A stretch of 64,000 bases of DNA from Mortierella sp. BCC40632 (Eukaryota > Mortierellomycota > Mortierellomycetes > Mortierellales > Mortierellaceae). Below, in pieces: positions 9,473-19,023 of the stretch. The stretch lies in the NCBI GenBank assembly GCA_011634665.1, contig WAEK01000006.1, positions 701,001-765,000 of the forward strand, read 5' to 3'. Position 1 is the first letter of the stretch, and each line of letters opens with the position of its first letter. Both the position numbers and the translations under genes were made by a program. The notes beneath the pieces were generated by a model. That model was not told the DNA's origin. It was given only the letters and a program-made list of their open reading frames with translations, and ran no database searches.

Positions 9473-11195
9473 GTCCAGTTCCTAAGCCCCGGTTTGCACT
9501 AGTACCCTTTTGCCCCTTAGCCCCCCTCTCTTTGTCTTTCTGTCCATGGGCTGGGTATGCATCCTTTCTACTTCGCAGCCCACGTCCTGACAGTCTCACT
9601 TGCCCCTCCACTGTTGCCCCTTCTCTGATCAGTTTCACATTGTTTGTTTCTCAAGCTCTAATAATAATATTAAAAAATGAAACTGCATGTACTGGGTTTG
9701 TGTCTTTTGTACAAGCTATTATACTGCGACGACTGCGGCCTACGCTAACAGGGAATCCTATGCGAGACATGCAAGACACATGTAAAACACATGTAAACCA
9801 TGTGGACATGAGCACGTTGAATTGACTACGTTGACATAGTAACGTTGACATGGCAACGTTGACATTGTGGCGGGCACACGGTGATTATGGCGACTTAGAG
9901 AGGAAGTGGTCATCGCAGGAGATAGCGAAAAAGCTATAGTAACTGACAGAGTCGAAAATCATAACCACTCAGGCTTATCTATTATCCGGGAGAGCCAAGA
10001 TCACGTATGTGTCTCCACAGCAGAATCCATCACGACAAAATTATCGAGGTGAGGTTTCCCCGCGGTAGATGCGTTCGGCTAATAGAACCTGTCAAAAAGA
10101 ACTGATGACGACCAGTTGCCGTGGGCAACTATATTGTCAACTTGGGCACCTTGCTAGATGATAGCTGTGCAGCCGATCCCTCTTGATTTTGAAAGCTTAG
10201 TGCCTTCTGGCAACTGCGGCTTTCGACTGACGCTTGAGGTGAGGTTGCTGCTGATCCTCTCAGAACCTTTTGGATACTTAAGCTCTCTGACATCACGTAG
10301 GGGAGGTCGGCTATGATCGCAGTGAGTTGGTTCGGTGAATGTAATGGGTAAGAAAGGTAATGTTCACTATTTGCAACTTTCACTTCCCGCCCCTATTAGT
10401 GCATATTGGTGTTTGTTATCTGTCTATAGAGTGCTAGCCAGGAAACGTCAGCCCAAGGAACTTTTATTCAGTTCTCGATCAATAAGTCTAAAATGTCTAT
10501 TTATTTTGGCACAATGGCCTGGGCTTAGATTGGACTTGGAATGTAATGTAAAAACTATTAGCAACGAACACGACAAAGAAAGTCTTGCGTTCATTATCTG
10601 AAGCTAGCGACCCTTTCCTGTCCCACCCTTTCATCCTGTTATTCGTTTTCTGTACTCGCGAAAGAAAGATGCGGGTTCATAGACAGCCAGGAGAGGGTAT
10701 CTAGCTAGTTATTCTTCTTTATTTTCTGTATTTTCGAGTAGAATTAGAGAAAGAAGGATTGCACAGGAAGGGATCACTTGCTTCGGATATTGAACCTAAG
10801 ACTTCCTTTGTCGCTTTTATTGCTCAAAATAACACTTCCTTTTTCCACTATGCCTCAGCGCAACCCCTCTCTTCCACAATCCATATCTGCCTTTTATCCG
10901 CCATTCCTCAGGCGAGTCCAAGGCTCCAAGGCTACTGAAAGAGGGAGTAGGAGACATCGACGGAGTGGTAGGGGGCATCAACAAAGTGAGTCGCTTTCGA
11001 CCATTTGCGGAACATTTTATCAGCAGAGAACAGTACCGATTGAGTACAAATATATACCGATTGACTAGATGAAATGATCCAGCCATGGCTTAAAAAGTTT
11101 TCGCCAGCTCATCTCCTATCTCCAGGGAGAAACTGAGAACAGCAGAGTAAAAAAAAAAACACCGCTGCCATTTTTAGCCATTTCCTCATCTCCTC
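9473..11195. other. Intergenic, no supported gene
   Basis: Besides the 14-bp repeat, I see only short frames with no recognisable product. The composition near 10400-10800 is unremarkable. Confidence 0.4.
9828..9870. repeat. Short tandem repeat, 14-bp unit, three copies
   Basis: ACGTTGACAT followed by four variable bases is repeated three times in a row (starts at 9828, 9842 and 9856). Confidence 0.6.
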
Positions 11196-11909
11196 ATGAC
11201 CTCCCTTTCCGAGGAGTTGGAAATGGGGCAAGAAGAAGCTAGCTCTCATCCCAGCCCTTTCGTGTTCGTGTCCGCGCCTTGTCGCAGAGAGCCATCAAAA
11301 GCAGCATCGGCCAGAGCAAGAGCAAAGACATTTGTATTCGTACTCTCACCTTACTCCAGAGAGAGAGAGAGAGAGAGAGTCATTAACTACAACACCAGCG
11401 GCAGCCAAAAAGAGAGGACGGCCCAAATCAATGATCCTGTTGACGATAGCACAATCAACGGTCCCACTGTCATCAGCGCAGTGAACCACCCGCCCACTGT
11501 TAGCCAAACAGACCTCTATTTTGTTCTTGGACCAGGACGTGTCGATCGGTTTTACACTGATGGTTGTCTTTTTTGTTACGATTCTAATTACCTTGGAGAG
11601 CTGTCAACTGGAAATTCGCAGGACTGACTTCCTGGAGAAAATGAAAACGGAGTGATTGTAGAGGACGAACAAGAGTTTCAGGAAGAGCGCCTTCTATAAG
11701 AGGAGAGACTTCGGGTAAGGGAGATGAACCTCAATGGTCCAACTCCAGAGGATGACGAAGAAGAAAAAGAGTATCATGATGGACCGACACTCTTTGATGA
11801 GGCCAACTATCCCCTTCATTTTTTCTACGAGCGTTACTTCACTCAGTTTCCAATGGATAATACGACAAACGATACTTATAGCGACTACAGCGACAGTAGT
11901 GAGGACTAG
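11196..11909 (+). pseudogene. Broken acidic, low-complexity ORF, family unknown
   Basis: One reading frame runs from the ATG at 11196 to the TAG at 11907-11909, interrupted only by TGA at 11625 and TAA at 11697. The product would be about 235 aa: a basic N-terminal part with an RERERER stretch from a GA microsatellite, then a strongly acidic tail (EDDEEEKEY, YSDYSDSSED). An overlapping frame near 11410 reads AAAKKRGRPKS, which resembles an AT-hook, so an additional frameshift is possible. I do not recognise a family. Position next to the Helitron end at 12631 suggests transposon-associated or decayed host sequence. Confidence 0.3.
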
Positions 11910-11914
11910 TTTAG

Positions 11915-12328
11915 TCAGTCCTGCGTACCGCAGGGAGCCTCCATTGCATCTCTAACAGAAGTTGGAGGCGTACAATGTTGGATTTTCACCTGTGAATATG
12001 AACAGGTATGCTTGGTGAGACGCACAGTCCTGAAAAATAGCTCTAACGTTCTCCGCTCTACCGAGTGTAGATTCGGCCCTCCTGCTATCGCAATACAAAC
12101 AGTCGTGTTCACATACCGGGACTTGATCGTATGTCCTCGCTGGACTGACCCGCACTGGCTGTTGGTGCGCTCTATTGCTCCATACACCTGAACCATCTTT
12201 TCCTTGCCATCAATGATATGACGCGACTGCGCCTTCCTCAGTTGTCCAAAGCACTCTGCGCGCGTCTGGCTCATCTTGAACTCGTCTGTAAGTTCAACTA
12301 CTCCATACCGCATATGCTGCTCTCTCAT
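11915..12328 (-). CDS. Unrecognised ORF, 137 aa, possibly a fragment
   Basis: The open frame contains a coding-like stretch (ELTDEFKMSQTRAECFGQLR, then HIIDGKEKMVQVYGAIE) on the minus strand, convergent with the broken acidic ORF. No domain is recognised and no TATA box or intron signals are obvious. It may be an exon or remnant of a transposon protein. I keep it because its composition is unlike random sequence. Confidence 0.25.
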   Translation of the reverse strand: MREQHMRYGVVELTDEFKMSQTRAECFGQLRKAQSRHIIDGKEKMVQVYGAIERTNSQCGSVQRGHTIKSRYVNTTVCIAIAGGPNLHSVERRTLELFFRTVRLTKHTCSYSQVKIQHCTPPTSVRDAMEAPCGTQD

Positions 12329-12642
12329 CTTTACTCTTCCCGCCTAGCATGTCCTCCAATTCGGCTTCCTACTCCTTTCCCTCCCGACCCGACCAGCATC
12401 ACTGGAATGAATGATGGAACAATACTGCGACACTGAGCTGGATGTTGATCGCCGCCCCAGGACCGGGCGATATGGTGCCGTTGGCAACCATCGCACCACC
12501 CATCCGACGGGGATACCTCAAGAACAATAAAATACGAAGAGTCAGTAAAAAAAAAAATACTTTGTTCTGCTCAGCTGTACCTGATGGACTCTCTGACCTA
12601 AACATCTCCGATGCTGTGATTATTGATATACTAGCAGATTTG

Positions 12643-12662
12643 CTCGGGGCTAACGCCCCGAG
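12643..12662 (-). other. Helitron terminal hairpin
   Basis: CTCGGGGC (12643-12650) and GCCCCGAG (12655-12662) form a perfect 8-bp stem with a 4-nt TAAC loop, 12 nt from the element end. Confidence 0.8.
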
Positions 12663-12673
12663 TTTTTTTTATT

Positions 12674-13862
12674 TTATTTTAACACTTGGTGAAACACAAC
12701 ATTGCGGGTGTATGTGCCATCTCGGTTATTGATGGCACCACCAGCTACATAAACCTTTAAGTTATCAGGGTTGGAACAGCGGGAAAGCGCGACATACAAC
12801 TGGCCATATGAGCACTCTGAGATAAAAAGACTCCCACAGTGCTAAGAGTCTGTCCCTGACTCTTGTTAATGGCCATTGCGAAAGCAGGCTTGATAGGGAA
12901 CTGCAACCGCGTTATTGGGGCAGGTGTTGAGCCGCCCTCCAGCGTTGTGTGAAAAATGGGGCAGAGAATGACATGTTCTCCAGCTCTCTCCCCAGCTGCA
13001 AAAGTGGCGAGGATAGTGTGCGTATGCGTTTCCTTGATGATTAGCTCCGTTCCATTACAGAGACCATTCATCGTATCAATGTTGCGGATGGCATTCCTAG
13101 CTTCAGTCGGAGTTCAAATGGCGGGAAGTCTTGGGGAACAAAATTCTTAAGATCGTCCTGGTTTATGACGCGGCTAGCTTCTCCATCGTCATTGTAAGAG
13201 ACGCTGTCCGTTGCCATATACACCGCTACATCCTGATCTGGACAAAACAACTCTGTTGCAATGTTGTCGAGGTGATCAGCTTGGACATTGCAGACCATGA
13301 GGATGACGGAGTTGGTAAAATTGGGTGTGTTTTGTCATCAATGCTAGAGTAGCGCACTTTGATAAATTGCTTTTCGACAAGGTCTCCGCCTTGTACTGGG
13401 CTAAAAAGCAACGCATCAGGAATGTGGATCAAGTCTTTCTGTAATACAGGAGCCGCGCCATTGCCGACACCCATGATCAAGTTGATGAATCACTTGTGTC
13501 GTTGGTCCTCTTGAACTCTCGTGTTCTTGGTCAAGGAGAGGCGGCACACTTAATCCCAAAATGAAGCCTACCGCAATCAGAACTTTTCAACTCGCCCAAG
13601 TGATATTCCTTTGCCTTTGGTAACCAGCAAAATCTGTCTGAGATCGACGCCAAAAATGACTACCTTACCAACAAAAGAGCAACTATCACGCATTAGGTTC
13701 TGACAGGATCCGGGATACAGCTTCAAACGTCAGATGACCCATTATGGGAGACACATAACTGAAGACGACAGGGATATCTTGGGTGATAATCGCAATTGAG
13801 TCTTGCTTTCCAAAGTTACAAGAGTCACCGTCATCGATAAGCATTGGTATCTTGAAGGTTGA
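12674..13862 (-). pseudogene. Pif1-like Helitron helicase, C-terminal part
   Basis: Minus-strand pieces in order match Pif1/Helitron helicase motifs. FKIPMLIDDGD and FGKQDSIA lie near 13860-13800; GKVVIFGVDLRQIL near 13650 (Walker B/motif II region); LTKNTRV near 13520. Then comes GNGAAPVLQKDLIHIP, the block DFPPFELRLKLGMP, NGLCNGTELIIKE, FPIKPAFAMAINKSQGQTLS, and finally GQLYVALSRCSNPDNLKVYV before a TAA at 12676-12674. The pieces lie in different frames with in-frame stops between them, so there are several frameshifts. Motif I (the P-loop) is absent. This was a DNA helicase driving rolling-circle transposition and is no longer functional. Confidence 0.8.
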
Positions 13863-13870
13863 GTGCTAGT

Positions 13871-15089
13871 GTTAGTTAGGGCACTTGGATGGGACGCCGT
13901 TTGCGCCTGCGCTCGAGTTGTCACTCGTCAGTTGGTATTATCAGTGTGAAGTTTCATAATTAGCGTTTGCCGGGGTGAGATTTGTGTGCGCGTGTGTATT
14001 TTTTTTTTTTTTTTTTTTGTCGGGTACTTTATTCAGTCGTGACAAAGCGAACGTCTCGGTAAACTTATTTGTGATCGCTCCTCTCTATCCTACTGACACT
14101 GGTCTTCAACCTTTGCGCTGTCGCTGGTCCTCCATTGTTTGCTCTCCTTCACACTTGTCGCAACCATCCCTCCTGCCTGTCGCTGTTGCCCCTCTTCGCT
14201 GTTGTTCAAACACTCTTTCTAACACCTTTCTAACAAAACCTCTCTCTGCCCTCCCTCCATCCTGTCGCTCTTCTCTCTCTATCCTATTACTGACACACTG
14301 TTCTAACACTAAAACTGATACTGTTCTCATACTTCCATTATCCTCTTGCCAGTCATTCTACAACCCTCAAACACCTCTCCAACACGTTCCTCATGGCTGT
14401 CACTGTTCTCCTCTTACCCCCCTCAAGCCTGTCGCCATCTCCACCTCACATCGGTCACAAATGTGCCCTGCCATTTCTATTACCCACTCCAAATGACCAT
14501 CACAGCACTCAGCAAGCAAAGGCCAGGATTGCTTATTGGATGGCCATCTGCGGCGCCGTTCTCTGTCAACACGACCCTCTGTGTCTGGCAATCTATACAT
14601 ACCTACATATTTTGCGCAATACACATTCTATGTCATTTTTCCCACTTTGCCGCATTAGTCTATAAAAAAGAAGTATATTTCAAGTGACACGATTGCGTAA
14701 ATAAGGAAGTCCGCTCCGGAAAGTAAATGCGTTAAATAGGGTCTTTCAAAGACTTGGCCCGTTAATTTGATACCACCATTTCATGTTGCCACAGCAAAAA
14801 AAAAAAAAAAAAAAAAAAGTATAGAGTATAGAGTAGTTTCCCTCCTGCTTTCAAAAATGCAGCACGCTTTATTGAAAACTTTTTTGAAGAGCAAAAGCAA
14901 TCAAACACCTGCGGTTTTTGTCGAGTAATAGGGCGCAATCCTCAGTATCCAACTCCCTGGTTCCAAGGATTGATTCATAGGCTGCTTACCGAGATGGTTA
15001 AAGTTGGTGTACTTAGTCAGGAGAGCCAACACCGTTGAGCCTAGTGCCTCTGTGAGATGAACAGGAGTGGCAGCAAAGGCAAAGCGAAA

Positions 15090-15092
<3 letters not shown>
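13871..15092. other. Intergenic, pyrimidine-rich block and homopolymers
   Basis: A T run lies at 14000-14018. A C/T-rich, G-poor block spans about 14080-14470 and includes repeated CTGTCGCTGTT-like and ACTGACAC words. An A run is at 14796-14818. The open frames here are by-products of the biased composition; no gene is supported. Confidence 0.4.

Positions 15093-15146
<54 letters not shown>
15093..15146. repeat. (GA)n microsatellite
   Basis: A nearly perfect GA dinucleotide tract of about 54 bp, followed shortly by a run of about 26 A at 15161-15186. Confidence 0.9.
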
Positions 15147-15149
<3 letters not shown>

Positions 15150-15192
15150 CTTATTACCTAAAAAAAAAAAAAAAAAAAAAAAAAAAGTCGTA

Positions 15193-15335
15193 TTCTCCAT
15201 TTCATCTGTTTTTGTTTTTTCCATTCTTATTTTCGAGGATTATGCACGGTCCGTTGCACGGGGTTACTGCGAAGGGGGGTGTTAATCTTCAAATAAGCAG
15301 CGCAATCTGAGGTCAAAAACATCTGAAATGGAGAA
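15193..15335. mobile_element. 143-bp TA-flanked MITE, copy 1
   Basis: The element starts TTCTCCATTTCA and ends TGAAATGGAGAA, a perfect 12-bp terminal inverted repeat with further matching inward (TCTGTTTTTG against CAAAAACATC). It is flanked by TA on both sides (15191-15192 and 15336-15337), the target duplication of Tc1/mariner-type elements. No coding capacity. Its sequence is identical over 143 bp to copy 3 at 16037-16179. Confidence 0.85.
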
Positions 15336-15337
15336 TA

Positions 15338-15630
15338 GAGGCGTTCAGCCATAATCCAACAGTCGATAGCTTCGGGGCATTGCCTGCTCAGGCAGACCGA
15401 AATACCAATTATCCGAATGAAGTGTTACTCTCATTCTAACTTCAATTACTATTGCAACAACAATTCATCAGTATTCTCCATTTCAGATATTTTTGTTTTT
15501 TCCATTCTTATTTTCGAGGATTATGCACAGTCCGTTGCACGGGGCTACTGCGAAGGGGCATGTTATTCTACAAATAAGCAACGCTAAATGAGGTCAAAAA
15601 CATCTGAAATGGAGAATAATGTAAAACTAG

Positions 15631-15668
<38 letters not shown>

Positions 15669-15790
15669 ATTAGTGGGTGAACAATCCAACGCTTATTGGA
15701 TTCTGCTTCATTATGATAGGAAGGGCCGACATCGAAGGATCAAAAGCAACGCCGCTATGGGCGCTTGGCTACCACAAGCCAGATACACAC
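15338..15790 (-). pseudogene. 28S rRNA 3' fragment interrupted by a MITE
   Basis: The + strand is the reverse complement of LSU rRNA: GAGGCGTTCAGCCATAATCC, AATTATCCGAATGAAGTGTT and CAATTACTATTGCAACAACA up to CATCAGTA at 15473. After the MITE the rRNA resumes with TGTAAAACTAGCCTGTCTC, GTCTAAACCCAGCTCACG and GGGTGAACAATCCAACGC, ending near GGCTACCACAAGCCAG. It is better preserved than the copies at 5.7 and 22 kb. Removing the MITE and one TA restores a continuous rRNA-like sequence. Confidence 0.8.
15474..15616. mobile_element. 143-bp TA-flanked MITE, copy 2, inside rRNA fragment
   Basis: Same ends (TTCTCCATTTCA and TGAAATGGAGAA), same length and same TA flanks (15472-15473, 15617-15618) as copies 1 and 3, but with about a dozen internal differences, so it is an older or separate insertion. 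The flanking rRNA sequence is continuous across it. Confidence 0.85.
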
Positions 15791-16036
15791 TCCTGTTTGT
15801 AAAGCTATGTCTTGTTTGGATGGAATAATTCGGACGAGAATAATTAGGATACGAAAGCTTTGAGCAGTCAGATACTGTGTTGCAAACTAACTTGCAGTGA
15901 TTGGATTTCAAAGTAGTGCCCAGGTCATCTCATGAGTACTTGGAGTAAATCCTAGATTGGCATCAACTGATAGATATAAAATCAAGTGTCTGGATAGACA
16001 ACCTGATACATCCTTTTGTGGAGACGTGGTCAGTTA

Positions 16037-16179
16037 TTCTCCATTTCATCTGTTTTTGTTTTTTCCATTCTTATTTTCGAGGATTATGCACGGTCCGTTG
16101 CACGGGGTTACTGCGAAGGGGGGTGTTAATCTTCAAATAAGCAGCGCAATCTGAGGTCAAAAACATCTGAAATGGAGAA
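16037..16179. mobile_element. 143-bp TA-flanked MITE, copy 3
   Basis: Identical to copy 1 by eye over all 143 bp, with TA at 16035-16036 and 16180-16181. Identity of two copies implies recent mobility or local duplication. Confidence 0.85.
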
Positions 16180-16202
16180 TAGGCCAAACGCGCACTACCA
16201 CG

Positions 16203-16330
16203 CTGAAAACAAGCACCGCACTGCAGAGTACCGCACTGCACATGCACCACACACTGAAAACAAGCGCCGCACTACAGAGTGCACTGCGCACGCAACACAC
16301 ACTCCACACGCACCACACGCCGCACACGCT
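16203..16330. repeat. 50-bp tandem repeat, CAC-rich
   Basis: CTGAAAACAAGC recurs at 16203 and 16253, each followed by a similar stretch (CCGCACT-CAGAGT), giving a unit of about 50 bp. It is followed by a decayed CACACGC-rich continuation. Confidence 0.6.
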
Positions 16331-16336
16331 AGAAAT

Positions 16337-16346
16337 TATATAAAAG
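16337..16346 (+). promoter_or_regulatory. TATA box, possibly of a solo LTR or lost gene
   Basis: TATATAAAAG is followed within 90 bp by AATTAAA (about 16423), a poly(A)-signal-like word. TATA box, short transcribed-looking segment and poly(A) signal resemble an LTR, but I find no TG...CA ends or target duplication. No gene is identified downstream. Confidence 0.3.
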
Positions 16347-16349
16347 CCA

Positions 16350-17619
16350 TGCGTCTTTTGCTGTTAAGAGACCCTATTGTATGTGTAGGGCGTGACTGCA
16401 TCGCTCGAAACTGCTCGACCAGCAATTAAACTTTTTGTTGATAGCAACGGTAATCAACTTTTTTGGCCAGATCGGCATTCAAGGCGGAGCTGGTATTTTC
16501 GATGCGTTCAACCTCCTATAACGCACTGAGTGATTGCAGCAATAAGGCTTCAGGCCCTTATCGAATGTAGGATTGCGCTACCTTCCATGCGGCACTCTCC
16601 TTGGCTACTCTACAGTCACTTCTACTTATCGCTTCACAGATGCACTTGATTTAAATGAGACTCCATGGCGAGGTGCGCTAAAAGCCAAGATATGGATATT
16701 TTCTCAAGATGGGCCATTGAATATACAATGGCTTGAAGCCGCACGTCCGTAAATTCTTTGGTCGAGGATGCACAAGTGGAGGCTGTGGCAGCGTTACAAG
16801 ATGAACCTGAACCAGGCTATGCATACTGTGGCGGGTTGAAGATACGTATTCAAGCTCCACCACCTCGAGGTTTACATCGGAAACTGCCAATCAAGGAGAG
16901 CATGCGCTTGCTATTGAGTCACATATGCCGAGCAATTGGACTGGCCATTATTTTCGGCTGGAAGGCAGCACTTGTACTACTGGAATGTGTCGTTTTATTT
17001 ATACTGGCCAATTTTCTGTGTGGTCTATTCTCGACTCCTGGGTCTGTATATGTGGCGAGTGTGAACGCTGAGAGACTATATGCTGGTCCAACGGTCATTA
17101 AACCCGGCAGTGGATAGGTCATTTGTACATCCCAACGTTGCCCGACTCGTTTTCGTCGTCTATACAGTAGGAAATCGCACCACAAGTGACATAGTGAGCG
17201 TAAACTGGCCCTCTCGTAGGGTCCTCGTTAGGTCGAAGGCATGGTTATAAGTGAACCAATATCCGTCATCTCGTCCGTCTTAGTCGTATTTCCCGAGCTG
17301 CTCCAAAGTGTCCTACCGGTTTGCGCAATGACTATCAAACGACTGTTATATATGTACGGTGGCTACATGGCGTCTGCTGTCCTGCCTACTCAATGTGCCG
17401 GAATAGGTGCCTTTTATGTGTTGCTTTCCCTAGTTGCAATGAATGAAGACGGTGCAACAGATGACAAGGCCTATGCTTATAATAATCTCCTGCTAAGAAT
17501 CTATAGTTTGCCTGATGTAGCAGGGAAGCCACGTCGATCAAACACTGGAAAAGCAGCATTGGTGAGATCATTCTCTCTCGAATCTCTTTTATTCCATAGT
17601 CAGTCATTCCTTCAGCTTG
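16350..17619. other. No recognised gene; two unexplained open frames
   Basis: Open frames at 16758-17117 and 17241-17600 (+) encode hydrophobic segments (for example LLECVVLFILANFLCGLF) but show no family match and no promoter. They are more likely decayed transposon sequence than genes. Confidence 0.35.
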
Positions 17620-18135
17620 AACACAGGAAGCTTTCGCCTCGGCAGGTCCGCTGGACTCAACAAGGTAGTGGTGGCAAGATGATGATCTGGGATGAATTTC
17701 TTGCAATTGCCAGGCGACCTCAGCTGGATCGAAGAAGGAATGAATTCGGAAATTTACCTCCAGGTACTCTAGGATTATGTTACCAGCTCATTCGAATGGG
17801 GCGGCATGAACCCAGTAGAGTCCATCTTCTAACAAAACAACTCCAAATTGCACATGACGAACATAGTAAAGAGATGGATAGCAGAGCAGGAGTTTACTGT
17901 TGTGAAGTGGCCAGCGAAATCCCCGGACCTCAACATCATTGAACACATCTGGAGTATTCTCAACCGTCGTCTCAATCAGTACGAGAATGAGCCAAAGGAC
18001 ATGGATGAGCTCTGGGAATGAGTCCAAGACAAATAGGTGAATCTCTCGCCAGAGTTAATCCATCTATTGTACGAGAGCATGCCTCGGCGCATCGAGGCGG
18101 TGCTACGTAGCAAAGGAGGACACACTAAATACTAA
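17620..18135 (+). pseudogene. Tc1/mariner transposase C-terminal remnant
   Basis: Starting at LSPRQVRW (about 17630), the + strand carries the catalytic second half of a Tc1-like transposase: a GGK-MIW block, [43 protein letters not shown] (DDE_3 signature with the second half of the triad) and the ending RSKGGHTKY with TAA at 18133-18135. Frames shift between about 17690 and 17790. Within the last part there are in-frame TAA (after ESIF), TGA (after DELWE) and TAG stops. It is non-functional. Superfamily and TA target preference agree with the MITEs 1.5-2.5 kb upstream. Confidence 0.75.
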
Positions 18136-18485
18136 CCCTCCATGGAGAAGCAATCATCCGGGGAGGATCCATGAATCCAGTGATCGCTCAATGTGACAAG
18201 TAGAATTTAAAAAAGACATACCTCAGGTCTTGCCTACTGCGGGTCTGAGCGATAGAAGCAGAACAGAGACAAGCAGATGACCCATTCTACCACGGCGATC
18301 CCCAGTTTGAATGCAACATGGAAGAGTGAGCAATCTACCAGAATGCATTTCTAAAAAAAATCATAGATCGAGCTTTGGATTCACTTTACTATGAAATGGG
18401 ATGATTTTTTTTTTCTATGAGAGAGGGTGACACAATGTCCAGACCCTGGGAATGGGTAGGACAATATATTTTTCTTCTAGGGGAT
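18136..18485. other. Intergenic, no gene seen
   Basis: This holds the downstream flank of the Tc1 remnant and the 3' UTR of the cysteine-rich gene. No coding signal. Confidence 0.4.
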
Positions 18486-18818
18486 TTAGGGTCTAACGTA
18501 CTGTGAGCACTTGTAAACACTTCCGCCCCCCATCGGCTTGTTGGTGCACTGGCTGGGGACAGGGCATGGGCCAGAAGCGCAAGTAATCTTAGCAGCGCAG
18601 AAGTCCTTGCACTCTTGTTTCTTTTCACTGTTGCAATCAGGCATACCTACTTGGCAGCTGACATCGGCAGTGCAAACACAGATATGAAATCCACCGCCCT
18701 CACGCTGGAATTTTCGGCAAAGAGCTTCTTGTGTGCCGTCGCAATAAGGAAGTTCATATCCCGCAATGCACACTTGAGCAAAAGCAACAGCAGCAAGAGC
18801 AATGTATGCGATCTTCAT
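18486..18818 (-). CDS. Small secreted cysteine-rich protein
   Basis: 110 aa with a clean signal peptide (MKIAYIALAAVAFAQVCIAG). The roughly 90-residue mature part contains 12 cysteines, enough for six disulfides, in a pattern that includes a CVC pair and no long low-complexity linker. The ATG at 18818 immediately precedes the signal peptide. I do not recognise the family. It could be a structural surface protein, an inhibitor or an effector-like secreted peptide; nothing here decides between these. It is flanked on both sides by transposon remnants, a common setting for fast-evolving secreted proteins (inference). Confidence 0.75.
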   Translation of the reverse strand: MKIAYIALAAVAFAQVCIAGYELPYCDGTQEALCRKFQREGGGFHICVCTADVSCQVGMPDCNSEKKQECKDFCAAKITCASGPCPVPSQCTNKPMGGGSVYKCSQYVRP

Positions 18819-19015
18819 GGCGAATAGGGTCTATAAGTATAAATATTCGTTGGATCGTGAGTACTTTTGAGTTGTTTGAAGTTGTTATCTGTATGGTTTT
18901 TACATTTCCAAGTCATCGATCGAAACTTGTGATGGTTGAGGGCGCGTACTTGTAGTGGTTTGAGCAGAAGTTTAGAGATGTGTGGGCTAGTGATCCAACA
19001 TGAAGAAGTAACCCT

Positions 19016-19023
19016 CTTTTATA
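19016..19023 (-). promoter_or_regulatory. TATA box of the cysteine-rich protein gene
   Basis: TATAAAAG on the minus strand about 200 bp upstream of the ATG at 18818. A closer TATTTATA (about 18838-18850) is too near the ATG to be the core promoter. Confidence 0.5.

Larger units (their letters stand above)
12631..13870 (-). mobile_element. 3' end of a Helitron, 5'-truncated
   Basis: On the minus strand the sequence ends with an 8-bp-stem hairpin (12662-12643), 12 bases, and the terminal CTAG (12634-12631) followed by T. This is the hairpin plus CTRR-T structure of canonical Helitron 3' termini. Directly upstream is the C-terminal half of a Pif1-type helicase in the same orientation. The helicase Walker A motif, the Rep domain and a 5' TC end are not found, so the copy is truncated near 13870. 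Confidence 0.75.

Noticed and set aside
13975..14496. 173-codon + strand frame
   Set aside because: Composed of a poly(T) run (poly-Phe) and pyrimidine-rich low-complexity sequence; no family resemblance.
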